This document shows, one piece after another, positions 48,634 through 58,169 of a stretch of DNA of 64,000 nucleotides. The number at the start of each line of letters is the position of its first letter. Within the stretch, counting starts at the first letter, position 1. Origin of the DNA: Astragalus membranaceus. Lineage: Eukaryota; Streptophyta; Magnoliopsida; Fabales; Fabaceae. The notes beneath the pieces were generated by a model. That model made no database searches. It was not told the origin of the DNA and saw only the letters and a program-made list of their open reading frames with translations. Where the stretch lies: NCBI GenBank assembly GCA_039519185.1, contig CM076849.1, positions 118,615,659 through 118,679,658 on the forward strand, in the 5' to 3' direction. A program made the translations under genes and the position numbers.

Positions 48634-50850
48634 TCAAATACATATGGCTTTCATTTTTCCACTCCTCCCTCTTTTTCTACTAGTAGTGCTGCCAGCCTTC
48701 TCCCGGAGTTCGGCAATCAGAACCTCGCAAAACTCCATGAATTTGGAAACTTGGACCGGGGTGTTAAACGGGTGCATTGCCGCGTTAGCCTCCTTTAGAC
48801 GTTTGGGGATTCCTACGATAGCTTGATCGGCCAGCCATGCCAACTTTGAGAATCTGTCTTTCCAGTATAAGCTTTCATTCTTCAACTCTATGAAGACTTC
48901 ATGGTTTTCTATCTTGCTGACCAATTCCACGAAGCGGTTCTCCCAATAGATGCTTTCTGTCTTCAGCTGGTGGTAGACCTCCTCTTGATATCTGATATGG
49001 TCGTTCAGCTCATCAGATTTTTCATGCTCCCTTCTTAAGGCTTGCTGGTATTCTCGGAGTATCTCTTCAATGGTATCTTTATCCTGCTTGATACTTTTCA
49101 CTTGCTCTTCAAATTCGGCTGCCATCATCCGGGACTCTCTCTTTGATACCATTAGTAGGCTCTGTGCGGTCTTTTCAGCCATCATTGATTCTTCCCATAA
49201 TTTTTTCCATTTGTATGTATCATCGATGGCTTGGTCCATTTTCAGGTTGCAACGTTTTATTTCCTCTTTCGCTCCTCTTAGGTACTTTTGAACCTCTAGT
49301 TTGTTCTTTTGTTCAATCTTGAGCTGCTTGCGGCTGTCTTCAACGGTCACTGACTTACTTGCGTTCTCTTCCTCCAACTTCTGGTTTTTTAGGAGCACTT
49401 TCTCTAACTCTGCCTGCAAGCCCTTCTTTTCTTCCTCGGCCTTTGACAATGCCATTTTAAGCTTATCTAAATCTTCAACAGTGGGAAGGGTAGGTTCAGG
49501 TATCTCTTCCTCAACCCATAGTGCACTTTGGTAAGGCAATTGGGTGTCTTGGATCCTCTTTTGGAGCCATTGGCGAAAGGTGGTTTCCTTATCGCCACTC
49601 TTCTTAGTAAGCTCTTGTCCCTTGCGGACGACCATATCCCACGCTTGAGAAATCTTCCGGAGCAAGTCAACCTCTTTTGGGCTTCCTTCATGGAGGTAAA
49701 AAGGGATTAACATGTCTTCGGTGGGCGGATTTCGCATGGGGTACCCCAGCTGTCTTAGAGTTAGAGAAGGATTGTAATTTATGCATCCTCTTGTCCCCAT
49801 GAGCGGGACGTTTTGAAAGCTTCCGCATTGAAAAACTACTGTGGGCCTCTCTTTCCACCATGATGGGTGCCAACGAACCTTATATTCATGAAGGCCCCCC
49901 AGGACTTGCAACCATTCACCAGTGTTCATTGTCTTCACATCACACCCTCTGGCGTCTTCAATTGGGCCTTCTACTCTGACTTTGTTAACGAAAGCATGGG
50001 TGAGAAGCCAAACATACAAGGCGTGTAGGCAGCAAGATATCCTTTTTCCCCTTAGCTCACTATAATGAGTGAAAGTACAGTAAGTGTCTGCAAGCATGGC
50101 TGGAATCGGATCCTTGAAGGATAAGAAGACGCCAATAGCTGTTGTGTCCACGTATTTTTCAAGGCGTGGAAATAGGACAATGCCAATGATAGTCAAAGCT
50201 AACACCTGCTTAAAAGGACCCCAATTTCTAGCGTCGGCGAAGGATTTCATTTGGCCTTCCAGATACTCTTGTGGGAATCCTGCAATGCCATTTCGATTTT
50301 TCTTCCGGAGTTTCAAGTTCTCTTTGCTGGTTTGTAACATTGAGGCGAGCTTCTCATCTGTGTAGTATTGTCCCTGATACTGGTAGGGTCCCTTGTCTTG
50401 TTGAGGAAAGCCGAAGATCTGTGTATATTCTTCCAGGGTAGGTGCCATCTGGAAATTTTTGAAGGTGAAGCATCTTAATGAAGAGTCGTAGAACTGGCTC
50501 AAAGCGGCAATGGCATCCGTTTGCACGTCCAATTGTAGTAACATAATAATCTTCCCATACACTCTATCAAAAGACCTGCGCTCGATGGGCGGCAATCGAC
50601 CAGCACATTCCCTTAGACTTGTCAGATTAGGCTGCTTCACAGTTTGATCCCATATTGCCTTGCTTATGACAAAACTTTCGAACCTCTTACAATTCCCAGC
50701 AAACCTAAATGAGATGAATAGCATGCAATGTGAGGATTTTTTTGTATTTTTTTGTGAAATAATGATGATGTATGATGAATTAAAGAAAGACGTTACATGC
50801 GTTAATAAAAGCATATTTTGGTGATTCAAATTTTGAGGAACATTAACCAT
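48634..50850 (-). CDS. B2 ORF1 (Ogre extra ORF), altered N-terminus
   Basis: The conserved part (from RECAGRLPPIERRSF) through the coiled-coil C-terminus is open without stops. Against B1 a 32-bp deletion near 50635 puts the likely original ATG (50651-50653) out of frame, so it now stops after about 8 codons. The frame continues instead into the former leader, giving a possible 738-residue product with a new N-terminal stretch. A second in-frame loss (9 residues, DGENPLN region) is seen near 50108. Function of the protein is unknown; it may act in assembly or RNA handling. Confidence 0.65.
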   Translation of the reverse strand: MVNVPQNLNHQNMLLLTHVTSFFNSSYIIIISQKNTKKSSHCMLFISFRFAGNCKRFESFVISKAIWDQTVKQPNLTSLRECAGRLPPIERRSFDRVYGKIIMLLQLDVQTDAIAALSQFYDSSLRCFTFKNFQMAPTLEEYTQIFGFPQQDKGPYQYQGQYYTDEKLASMLQTSKENLKLRKKNRNGIAGFPQEYLEGQMKSFADARNWGPFKQVLALTIIGIVLFPRLEKYVDTTAIGVFLSFKDPIPAMLADTYCTFTHYSELRGKRISCCLHALYVWLLTHAFVNKVRVEGPIEDARGCDVKTMNTGEWLQVLGGLHEYKVRWHPSWWKERPTVVFQCGSFQNVPLMGTRGCINYNPSLTLRQLGYPMRNPPTEDMLIPFYLHEGSPKEVDLLRKISQAWDMVVRKGQELTKKSGDKETTFRQWLQKRIQDTQLPYQSALWVEEEIPEPTLPTVEDLDKLKMALSKAEEEKKGLQAELEKVLLKNQKLEEENASKSVTVEDSRKQLKIEQKNKLEVQKYLRGAKEEIKRCNLKMDQAIDDTYKWKKLWEESMMAEKTAQSLLMVSKRESRMMAAEFEEQVKSIKQDKDTIEEILREYQQALRREHEKSDELNDHIRYQEEVYHQLKTESIYWENRFVELVSKIENHEVFIELKNESLYWKDRFSKLAWLADQAIVGIPKRLKEANAAMHPFNTPVQVSKFMEFCEVLIAELREKAGSTTSRKRGRSGKMKAICI

Positions 50851-51499
50851 GTCACATAATATATGTAAAGGAAAAAAAAGAGTAAATGGTTTTCATTATT
50901 TGATTTTTTTTTGAAAGATAAAAGTTTTTGCGATGATGCAACAGGTAGGTGAATTGCTTTTGTGTCCTAAACAGATTATGTCTTACATATAGGTCACGGT
51001 CTAGGGCCACTTATGTGATCAACCTCTCAGGTAGTTCTATTCACTTCCTCACAAAGGTTTCCAGAGCTAAAATCCCTTTCACGATATGACCCACAACGAT
51101 AGCGAGCTACCTGGTGTGGGATGCCGCGAAAGAGCATACTCTGGTTGAGATTTTCATGAGAGTCAGACAGATAAATCCAGAATGACTGTCACTAATCATC
51201 TCCACTCGTCCTAAGTTATTTTTCAGACCCGGGTATAGGGCCCCACTCAGAAGTGTGCGAATAAATAGGTGTAGGTGATGTGTGTGATATAAGCAACCTA
51301 AACTACCCAGACTGCAAAAGAGCAAACAGATAGCAATATAAAAGTCTTCTACCCTAAGGTTTGCCAGAAAACAAATAGCAGTATAAAAGTCTTCTACCCT
51401 AAGGTTCAATATGCGAATATAAAGACTAAGGGTAAATAAAGTACTAAACTAATAATTTACACATTTAATTAAATTAGGCTTGACCCTCTAAAAAAAGAG
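50851..51499 (-). other. B2 leader region
   Basis: Counterpart of 3020-3660. It contains a ~45-bp direct repeat (about 51331-51404, GCAGTATAAAAGTCTTCTACC units). No gene seen. Confidence 0.5.
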
Positions 51500-51517
51500 T
51501 CCCCAGTGGAGTCACCA
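51500..51517 (-). other. B2 primer binding site
   Basis: Minus-strand TGGTGACTCCACTGGGGA, 2 bases from the 5' LTR. Confidence 0.8.
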
Positions 51518-51519
51518 GC

Positions 51520-54500
51520 TGTAGCGACCGAAAAATCCGGAGGAGGGATTCTTCGTTGTTTTTGAATAATGGAGCCGCCATCAATATTTATTTTTAGGAA
51601 AACATTGAAAAAACCTTTGGTTTTGGGTTCGGGGGTCGATTAAGTGTGGGGAAGGTACTAGCACCCCGCAACATCCTAAAAAGGTTACCTTTTAATTAAA
51701 TGTGTAGAAAAATTAGTTTAAAGAAAACATTTTAATTTACCCTTTTTATTATTTGCAAAAAAAAACGGAAAGGAAGATTTAATAAAAATTTTAGTTTTTT
51801 GCGCTTGACAGGAGTGAGCCCCCGCTCCTACGTATCTCCGGGTGCGATGGAGAAATCAAAGCTACGTAGTTCTTGGGTAGAAAATATTTGTGCGTTGGTA
51901 TTTTTTATTTTTTTGAAAAGTCTATGAAAACTGGGAGGCCGTTCACGGTGACCAAACAGATAAATCCAGAGTGGTCACCACTAACGACTTTATTCGAAAA
52001 AAAGAAAGTATTCACAACGTCAAACGAGCTAAGCCCAGAGTGACTGTTGTAAATACCCGGTTTGTGATTGAGCGCTTGTTCGTTTGAAAACGTGCTTACC
52101 GGGAAGCGTGACAAAAAGGAGTCGAAATTATGTTTGTACTTTATTAACTAAAAAAAGTTTAGGCGGATGTTTGCGATGATCAAACGAGTAACCTCAGAGT
52201 GATCACCGCTACTAATTCGCTGTGAAAAAAAAAGAAGGTTAGTCCTAACGGTCAAACAAGCTAGGCTCAGAGTAACCATTAGTATCAACCTATTTTTTGT
52301 GTGAGTATGGTTGTTTGAAAGAAAGAAAAAAAAGAACGGTTTGGAAGCATCACGTTGTGAATAAAAGCGGAAAAGGTGATAAAAGGGGGGTGCAAATAAT
52401 AAAGGAGTTGTATTAACAAGGGAGGTGTGAATAGCGTTTTGACGCTAGAAACAGCCGTTGAAGGTGCGAGTAGCGTTTTGACGCTAAAAAACGGTTGATT
52501 GATTTCTTTTTTTTATTCTACTCTAGAACACGTGATTCTTGAAGCGCTTTTTTTTCTTAAAAACAGAACCTAGACTAAACAAGCCCGGTGTTTTGAAAAA
52601 CGGATTATGGAGAAAAATTCTTTTGTTTTTTGTTTGTTGTCATAGTTATTATTTAATAAAAGGGGCCCTTTTACTTTTTTTTTTTGAAAAAAAGATTTTT
52701 GTTATTATATATTTTTTTTAGAAAAGGGTAGTGACATTAGTAACCATTTCTTTTAAGAAAATATTTTTTTAAAAAAGGTTTATTTTTAATCCGAAAATAA
52801 AAAAAAGGAATACATTTTTTTACTTTTTTTTTTGTTTTAGGTTTATTTTAATCCGAAAATTAGTAATTATTTATTAAAAAAACAACATTTTTTTTTACCT
52901 TTTTTACTCCGAAAATTAGTAATTATTTATTAAAAGGAACAACATTTTTTTTACACTTTTTTTACACCGAAAATTAGTAATTATTTATTAAAAAAAACAA
53001 CATTTGTTTTACACCTTTTTTACACCGAAAATTAGTAATTATTTATTAAAAAAAAAACAACATTTTTTTTTACACCTTTTTTTTACTCCGAAAATGGCAA
53101 CATCAAAAACATCAATAATAACAACATATATATATCTATAAAAACAGCAACTAAAAAAAAAACAGCAATAATATGTTCAAGGAAAAAAAGAAGCAACCAA
53201 TATTTATAAAAACAGCAACTAATATTTATAAAAAAAGTCAATAACTAATATTTATAAAAAAAAACAGCAACTAATATAAAAACGTGACAACAACAAAAAT
53301 AAAAACAGTAACTAATATTTTTTTTTAAAAAACGTGAACAACAATAATTAAAATAAAATGGCAATGATAATATGAACAAAATTACAATAACTAAAAAAAT
53401 TACAAAAAAGCAACAATACTACGAATTATTACATTTTTGTACCTTGAACAAATCCAGAAATGTTGAAGAAATTTCCTTCTTCGAATTTCTTCAATACAAG
53501 TGAACTTTTTAAACTAATAAAAAAAAATCTAGGAAGGAGGAAGAGAAGAGAAGCCCTAGTTTTTTTTCAGAAGATTTTTCTACTTTCTTTTCTAAGAGTC
53601 AATTCCCCCCTCTCCTAAGGTGTGACCCCTATTTATACAAAAATGTTGCCTTCGTTTTCCTTCTTCATCAACTTGCACAGTAATTTTCTGACATGATATG
53701 GGGGTTTGGGGAGAGTTGTTGAAGGGGAAAATAAAAAAAGAAAATATGAGAGATGAGGGGAGAGGTGATGGTCGAAGGTATGGGCATGGAGAAGGTGAGA
53801 GGAAGGAAGGGAGTGCCATGTGTGAAGTGTGTGATAGGGAGAGGAATGGATGAGTGTGTGAAGAGAAAAGAAAATGAGTGTGTGAGAGGAGGGGAGAGGA
53901 GAGAGCCGTGGGGTGAGGGAGAGAAAGAGAGGATGAAGTGAAGGTTGAGTGAGTGGAAAGGAAGAGAGAAAGGATGGTTGAGTGTGAGTGGGAGAAAGAG
54001 AAATGTGTGGGATAGGAGAGTGAGAGAGAGCCGTTGGAAATGAGAGGGAGAGAGGAGTAGGCGTAGGAATGGAGAGAGAGAGAGGTTGAGTGTATTGGGA
54101 AGGGAAAAATGGGGAAGTGGGAAGTGTGGGGAAGTGGAATTGAGAGAAAAGAGGAGAGGTGGAGTGTGGAAGGGAGAAAGGTGGGGTTTGACCATGGGAT
54201 AATAGGGGGAGTGGCCGAATTTTTGAGGGTTTTGGGGGAGTGAATGTGGATGATTTTTAGGGAAAGGGGGGGATTGAATGTGGATGGTTTTTAGGGTAAA
54301 GGGGGGGGTGGTCGAATTAGGGTTTTATGGAGGGGAAATGGGTATGGGTTGGATAGTATTTAGGGTTAGGAGGAGTTGGGTTATGGGTTGGATAGGAATT
54401 GGATTGGGTTATGGGTTGGATAGGAATTGGATTGGGCTAGGCGAATTGGGCTAGCTATTTTGCTGGGTTGGGCTTCCATGACAGCACCTTATTATTTTTA

Positions 54501-54669
54501 ATAGACCCCCACTTCCCCTTTGCTTATTTTTGCCTCTTCACTTCTAATAAAAATATTTTCTTGTGTTAAAAAAACTTGTGACAAAATAATGACTAAAATA
54601 AACTAATTATTTTTATCAAAAGTAAATAAAGATTTCTCATTTTGGTTAGGACAAAATTAGGGTATTACA
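51520..54669 (-). repeat. B2 5' LTR
   Basis: 3150 bp, from TGTAGCGACC to GGGTATTACA as written on the plus strand. TATA box on the minus strand at 53631-53638. It carries an extra copy of a ~27-bp GGGTTATGGGTTGGATAGG unit near 54380-54430 that the 3' LTR lacks. Confidence 0.9.
53631..53638 (-). promoter_or_regulatory. TATA box of B2 5' LTR
   Basis: Minus strand TATAAAT within TTGTATAAATAGGGG. It lies upstream of the short AGGGCTTC/TCTTCTCTT region, where the B2 transcript would be expected to start. Confidence 0.6.
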
Positions 54670-54729
54670 CTACCCTAATACCCTTCCCCACCACCACCAC
54701 ACCACCACCACCACCACCACCACCACACC

Positions 54730-54761
<32 letters not shown>

Positions 54762-55029
54762 TATATAAAAAATAGGCTAATCTTAAAAAAAAACGTGGCT
54801 GTCAGAGTTAGCGACGGAATATTCCATCGCTAATTAATGAGGGAATTAGCGACGGAATATTCCCTCGCTTAGCGAGGGATTCAAATTCCCTCGCTAATTA
54901 CCACTAGCGAGGAGCAGTTTAGCGAGGGACTGATTCCGTCGCTAATTCCCTCGCTAGTGGGAATTAGCGACGGATTTGGGGCATTTAGCGAGGGAAAATT
55001 CCGTCGCTAATCCACTGTTTTTTTGTAGC
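54670..55029 (-). mobile_element. CACTA fragment E, truncated at the B2 edge
   Basis: It contains (CCACCA)n and (TAA)n runs and then alternating TTAGCGACGGAAT and TTCCCTCGCTAA motifs, ending GTTTTTTTGTAGCG, a one-base variant of a CACTA end (CACTACAAAAAAAC inverted). The same parts occur, inverted, in the CACTA element at 60792-61822. Only one end survives; the other is missing at the B2 border. Confidence 0.7.
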
Positions 55030-55146
55030 GTCACCCTTTAACCAATTTCACCATTTAAAAAAAAATCTTTTTATACTTCTTGTCTTTATATTTTTTAGAA
55101 CTGTATTTTTCTAAGCCTTTAAAAAAATAATTTGTTTTTATACTTA
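55030..55146. other. AT-rich spacer
   Basis: 117 bp between two CACTA elements. Nothing recognisable. Confidence 0.5.
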
Positions 55147-55560
55147 CACTACTAGAAAAATCAAAATTAGAGAAGGGACAAATCCGTCACTAAACCATCA
55201 AAAATCCGTCACTAACGATTTTAGCGACGGAATTTGTGATGAACCCAGATTCGTAACTAATTTTGGCGTCACTAAATTTTTAGCGAGGGATTTTGAAATC
55301 CGTCGCTAATTGCGACGGAAAATTCCCTTACAAACATATGAAATCCGTCACTAACAAATAGTTTGAAATTGATGATGAAAAGTGTATTTCCGTCGCTATT
55401 TGTGAGGAATAAATCTGTCGCTAATAGAGAGGGACTAAATCCGTCGCTAATAGAGAGGGGGACTAAATCCCTCTCTATTAGCGAGGGAGACTAAATCCCT
55501 CTCTATTAGTGAGGGAGACTAAATCCCTCTCTATTAGCGAGGGATTTTATCCATCTATTA
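55147..55560. repeat. Left subterminal repeats of the Pack-CACTA
   Basis: Many copies of TTAGCGAGGGA, GTCGCTAAT and CTAAATCCCTCTCTATTAG in both orientations. Confidence 0.8.
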
Positions 55561-55929
55561 CTTATTTTTAATTAGGGATTCATTAGAATTTAATATAAGA
55601 GCATATTTGTTATAGATTTTATACACTCTTTAAAATAAAACATTCTACTAAATCTAAGAATAAAAATTACAAATTTTTTGAATAGCACACAAATATCTTA
55701 AAAATAAAGTATATGTTTATCATCTTTGAAATTGAATTATTATTTGCTTAATGGTATGCCACAAGTACTTAATAATAATAACAATTAAAAGCAGTAAACT
55801 CTCTATATAAGCTAAAGCATCAACAAAAGAAGTTTTAATTCTTTTGAAAGTTGGAAATTTTTCTATAGCTTTACAATTACAACTGTACTTGAAACATAGA
55901 AGGGTAAAAGACATTTTAAAAGAAAATAC

Positions 55930-56052
55930 CTTGCTTATAGGATTACCAATGTATTATGATTCATAGGGACCTTCTTTTGTAGCCAATTCACAAGAAGTTT
56001 TTAGAGCATGATAGTATATAGTCTCAAATATATCCTTGTTTAACTGTTGAGC
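55930..56052 (-). pseudogene. RNR1: Captured ribonucleotide reductase large-subunit fragment, exon b
   Basis: 41 codons in one frame, starting AQQLNKDIFETIYYHALK and ending GPYES-stop-YIGNPISK, then AAG|GTATTT, a splice donor. This matches the part of the ribonucleotide reductase large subunit that in plants reads SPEAQQLNKDIFETIYYHALK and GPYETY. One in-frame stop (Ser-Tyr region) is present. The sequence before it (GGATATGGAGTGCAG) may be an acceptor or a deletion joint, since the exon that should lie between fragments a and b is missing. Confidence 0.85.
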
Positions 56053-56263
56053 CTGCACTCCATATCCATGTAAACTATCAAATTGAAGAACATCTATCTA
56101 CCGATATACATGGATTAACAGAGGACCATTAAGAATTAGCAGACCCATAAATGTTATTTATTGAGGTTTGTTGTCATCATTAGCAGACCCATAAACAATC
56201 CAAATCAAACACACACCCTATAGCAAGCAATCAAACACATGAAGTATGACAAAGATGTCCTAC

Positions 56264-56402
56264 CTTTTCTCTTACATATCGTGGCAGTGCAATTGATGCA
56301 AGGTTGCACACAACTGTCTCTGTTGGACTTGTATACTCAATTATCTCAGTGCACAAGTTTGATGACTTAATTGTGCTGGTTGCTTTTCTTATTACAAGCA
56401 TC
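56264..56402 (-). pseudogene. RNR1: Captured ribonucleotide reductase large-subunit fragment, exon a
   Basis: After the acceptor ATTCCAG| it reads DACNKKSNQHN, then, after a frameshift with loss of about three residues, SSNLCTEIIEYTSPTE and CNLASIALPRYVREK, ending at AAAAG|GTAGG. These are conserved stretches of the catalytic large subunit, which makes deoxyribonucleotides. The Cys of NLCTEIIE lies in the family's catalytic region. The presence of introns shows capture from genomic DNA, not from mRNA. Confidence 0.9.
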
Positions 56403-56604
56403 CTGGAATGTGTAGAAAACAACAACAAAATCAATGCAAAAAAAAGGAAAATGTACACTTACAGATTCTCAACTACAAAGCCAAACATACATATATTATA
56501 GATTATCTATTGTGCTACTAACTCAAGGAGAAGAAAAAAACATGTGTCTCTGTGAACTAGTTTGCACAGATTCCTCTAAATCATATAGAGAATAATGAAT
56601 TTAC

Positions 56605-56667
56605 TTGTTTTCCAGCCATCATAGAACACTCTCAAATCCCCTCAAGCACAGAAAGCCCTACCAGCTC
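56605..56667 (-). pseudogene. Captured 3-hydroxyisobutyryl-CoA hydrolase-like fragment, exon 2
   Basis: In the matching frame it reads GAGRAFCA-stop-GDLRVFYDGWKT, then AA|GTAAAT. GAGRAFCAGGD is the oxyanion-hole signature of the enoyl-CoA hydratase/isomerase superfamily, and the VFYDG continuation fits the plant 3-hydroxyisobutyryl-CoA hydrolase-like proteins of valine breakdown. GGA to TGA makes the stop. Confidence 0.8.
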
Positions 56668-56749
56668 CTTGTTAAAAACAATTGAAAGGAAAGAGATTTT
56701 AATAACATAAGCTACCAATAACCTAAACAAAATTAAAGTAAATTAAAAC

Positions 56750-56818
56750 CTTTAGGATAATAAGCTCTGCTTTTTCATCTTTCTCCCATTTTTCCAAATA
56801 TGTTGCTAGCAGAGAAAG
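56750..56818 (-). pseudogene. Captured 3-hydroxyisobutyryl-CoA hydrolase-like fragment, exon 1
   Basis: 23 open codons, LSLLATYLEKWEKDEKAELI then ILK, between acceptor TTTTATCAG| and donor AAAG|GTTTTA. In the family this segment directly precedes the KG-GRAF-AGGD signature, so with 56605-56667 it preserves two consecutive exons and the intron between them. The downstream acceptor (AACAAG|GAG) seems to have lost one base of phase. Confidence 0.78.
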
Positions 56819-56908
56819 CTGATAAAATTGAAAGATTATGAAAAATAAATATTAATTGTAGATTAAGACACTAATCACGAAAGAAGAAAGATAATTCCAA
56901 AAACGAAT

Positions 56909-56983
56909 TCAGAATTTAGAATTTCTTCTGCAAAGATCGAAACTGAAACCACCCTTGGGAGGAAGATCCATTGTCTTAGTCAT
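56909..56983 (-). pseudogene. Captured proteasome beta-2 (beta type-7) N-terminus
   Basis: It reads MTKTMDLPPKGGFSFDLCRR then NSKF-stop. PPKGGFSFDLC-RN is the start of the propeptide of plant 20S proteasome beta type-7 (PBB) subunits. Only the first exon is represented and the rest, including the catalytic Thr, is absent. It lies in frame with the biotin-gene fragment upstream. Confidence 0.82.
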
Positions 56984-57025
56984 ACTCGAAATCGATTTGA
57001 ACTCCTCAGCAACCGGCTGAACCGT

Positions 57026-57118
57026 GCATGCTATAAATCCTCCATGACAGACGGCAGCTTTACTAAGTGTACCAATGCATATATCCACATCCTTCTCACA
57101 GTTGAACTCCTCAGCAAC
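57026..57118 (-). pseudogene. Captured 8-amino-7-oxononanoate synthase fragment
   Basis: 31 open codons: VAEEFNCEKDVDICIGTLSK then AAVCHGGFIAC. GTLSKAxxCHGGFIA is the segment with the Lys that binds pyridoxal phosphate in plant 8-amino-7-oxononanoate (KAPA) synthase of biotin synthesis. One Gly of the consensus reads Val. The frame continues through TVQP and a second copy of VAEEF into the proteasome fragment without a stop, 70 codons in all. Confidence 0.8.
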
Positions 57119-58140
57119 ACCACTTCAAAGTGGAATCAACTACAGTCAAAGATTTAACATCAAATGATTCTAGTGATTCCATAACTATACTCTACAAGAT
57201 AATAGCCAACAACACTTCAAAGTTCAATGAAGTATCACTATTAATGAGAATGAGAAAAGCTAAACAATCTTTTTCTCCAAACAACTTTACAGTATTAACA
57301 AACTAATCAAAATTTTGGAGGGCATAGTATTAACAAGCTAATGACAACAACTCAATTCATTCATAATATTAAAAAAAACAAAAAACAAATGTGATTCAAA
57401 TAAAACAAAAAAATACAGCGTTATGAAAGAGAACAATTCTTTCAAGCAAAAAAACAAGCACCTAGATGACAAATTGAAAAACCAGCTCAATTTTTTCTCA
57501 ATAGTCAAATCAACAAAACCAAGAATGTACGCAAACAATTAAAAACAAGAAAGGAAGGAATTGAAGAACCAAACCTTAGCATCACGATAATTACAATTCC
57601 CAAATCACAAACAATCAAACCAAATCACAAACCCTACAACAGTACAAAAATGAAGATTGAAGAAGAAATGGAATGAAAAACGAAATGAACCAGTAAATGA
57701 AAAACGAAATGGAAACAAAATATGGTGGAAATGCACCAACCTTGAGAAGAACTGAAGTGAATATTGAAGAAGGATTTGCGTCTGAGCAGAGGCTAGCAGC
57801 GGCAAATCGCGGAGCAGAGGCGTTATCCTACTTCAATGAAAGTTTTCAACACATCTGTAACATGAAAGAATCGTGAACAGAGCATACAAAAAATTATCAA
57901 CACAAAAACCATGAACTAAGCATAAAGATAACAATCATAGGGAAATATAGCATAACGAAAATGAGGAGAAGATGAATAGTGAAAAAAGCTTGTCGTTCAG
58001 GCGGTAGAGGTGAGTGATTGCGAGTTGAGAGTGAGGCGGAGGTTTTGTTTTTTGAGTGAATAGGGTTTGTTGAGTGGTGAGAGAAGGCGTAAAAAACAAG
58101 TTTTTTTTTAATGTGTGAGAGATTTTTTTAATATTAATGG
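57119..58140 (-). other. Upstream part of the Pack-CACTA insert, UTR/intron-like
   Basis: No recognisable protein. On the minus strand there are CT-rich leader-like stretches (about 57960-58080 and 57733-57830) separated by an AT-rich piece ending CATGTTACAG|, and a donor-like TTCTCAAG|GTTGGT near 57742. This is the look of a spliced 5' UTR and could give the insert its own promoter. A weak suggestion. Confidence 0.35.
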
Positions 58141-58169
58141 GAGGGAATTGAAAAAAAAGTACTTTATGG

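Larger units (their letters stand above)
36551..54669 (-). mobile_element. Ogre/Tat-type LTR retrotransposon B2, nearly complete
   Basis: The same family as B1 but inverted and better preserved: 5' LTR 51520-54669, PBS, ORF1, gag-protease, intron, pol, 3' untranslated region, PPT and 3' LTR 36551-39673. The two LTRs (3150 and 3123 bp) differ by scattered substitutions, A-run lengths and a ~27-bp duplication near 54400, roughly 1 percent by eye. The bases outside the two ends (CTCGC left, CTACC right) do not form a target duplication, and the flanks belong to different elements. Confidence 0.9.

Noticed and set aside
36546..54674. CTCGC against CTACC as a degenerate B2 target duplication
   Set aside because: Only 3 of 5 bases agree, and the two flanks belong to different elements, so I do not accept it as a duplication.
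57338..57538. 66-codon Phe/Leu-rich frame inside the Pack-CACTA as another captured exon
   Set aside because: AT-rich intron-like sequence with no recognisable family motif.
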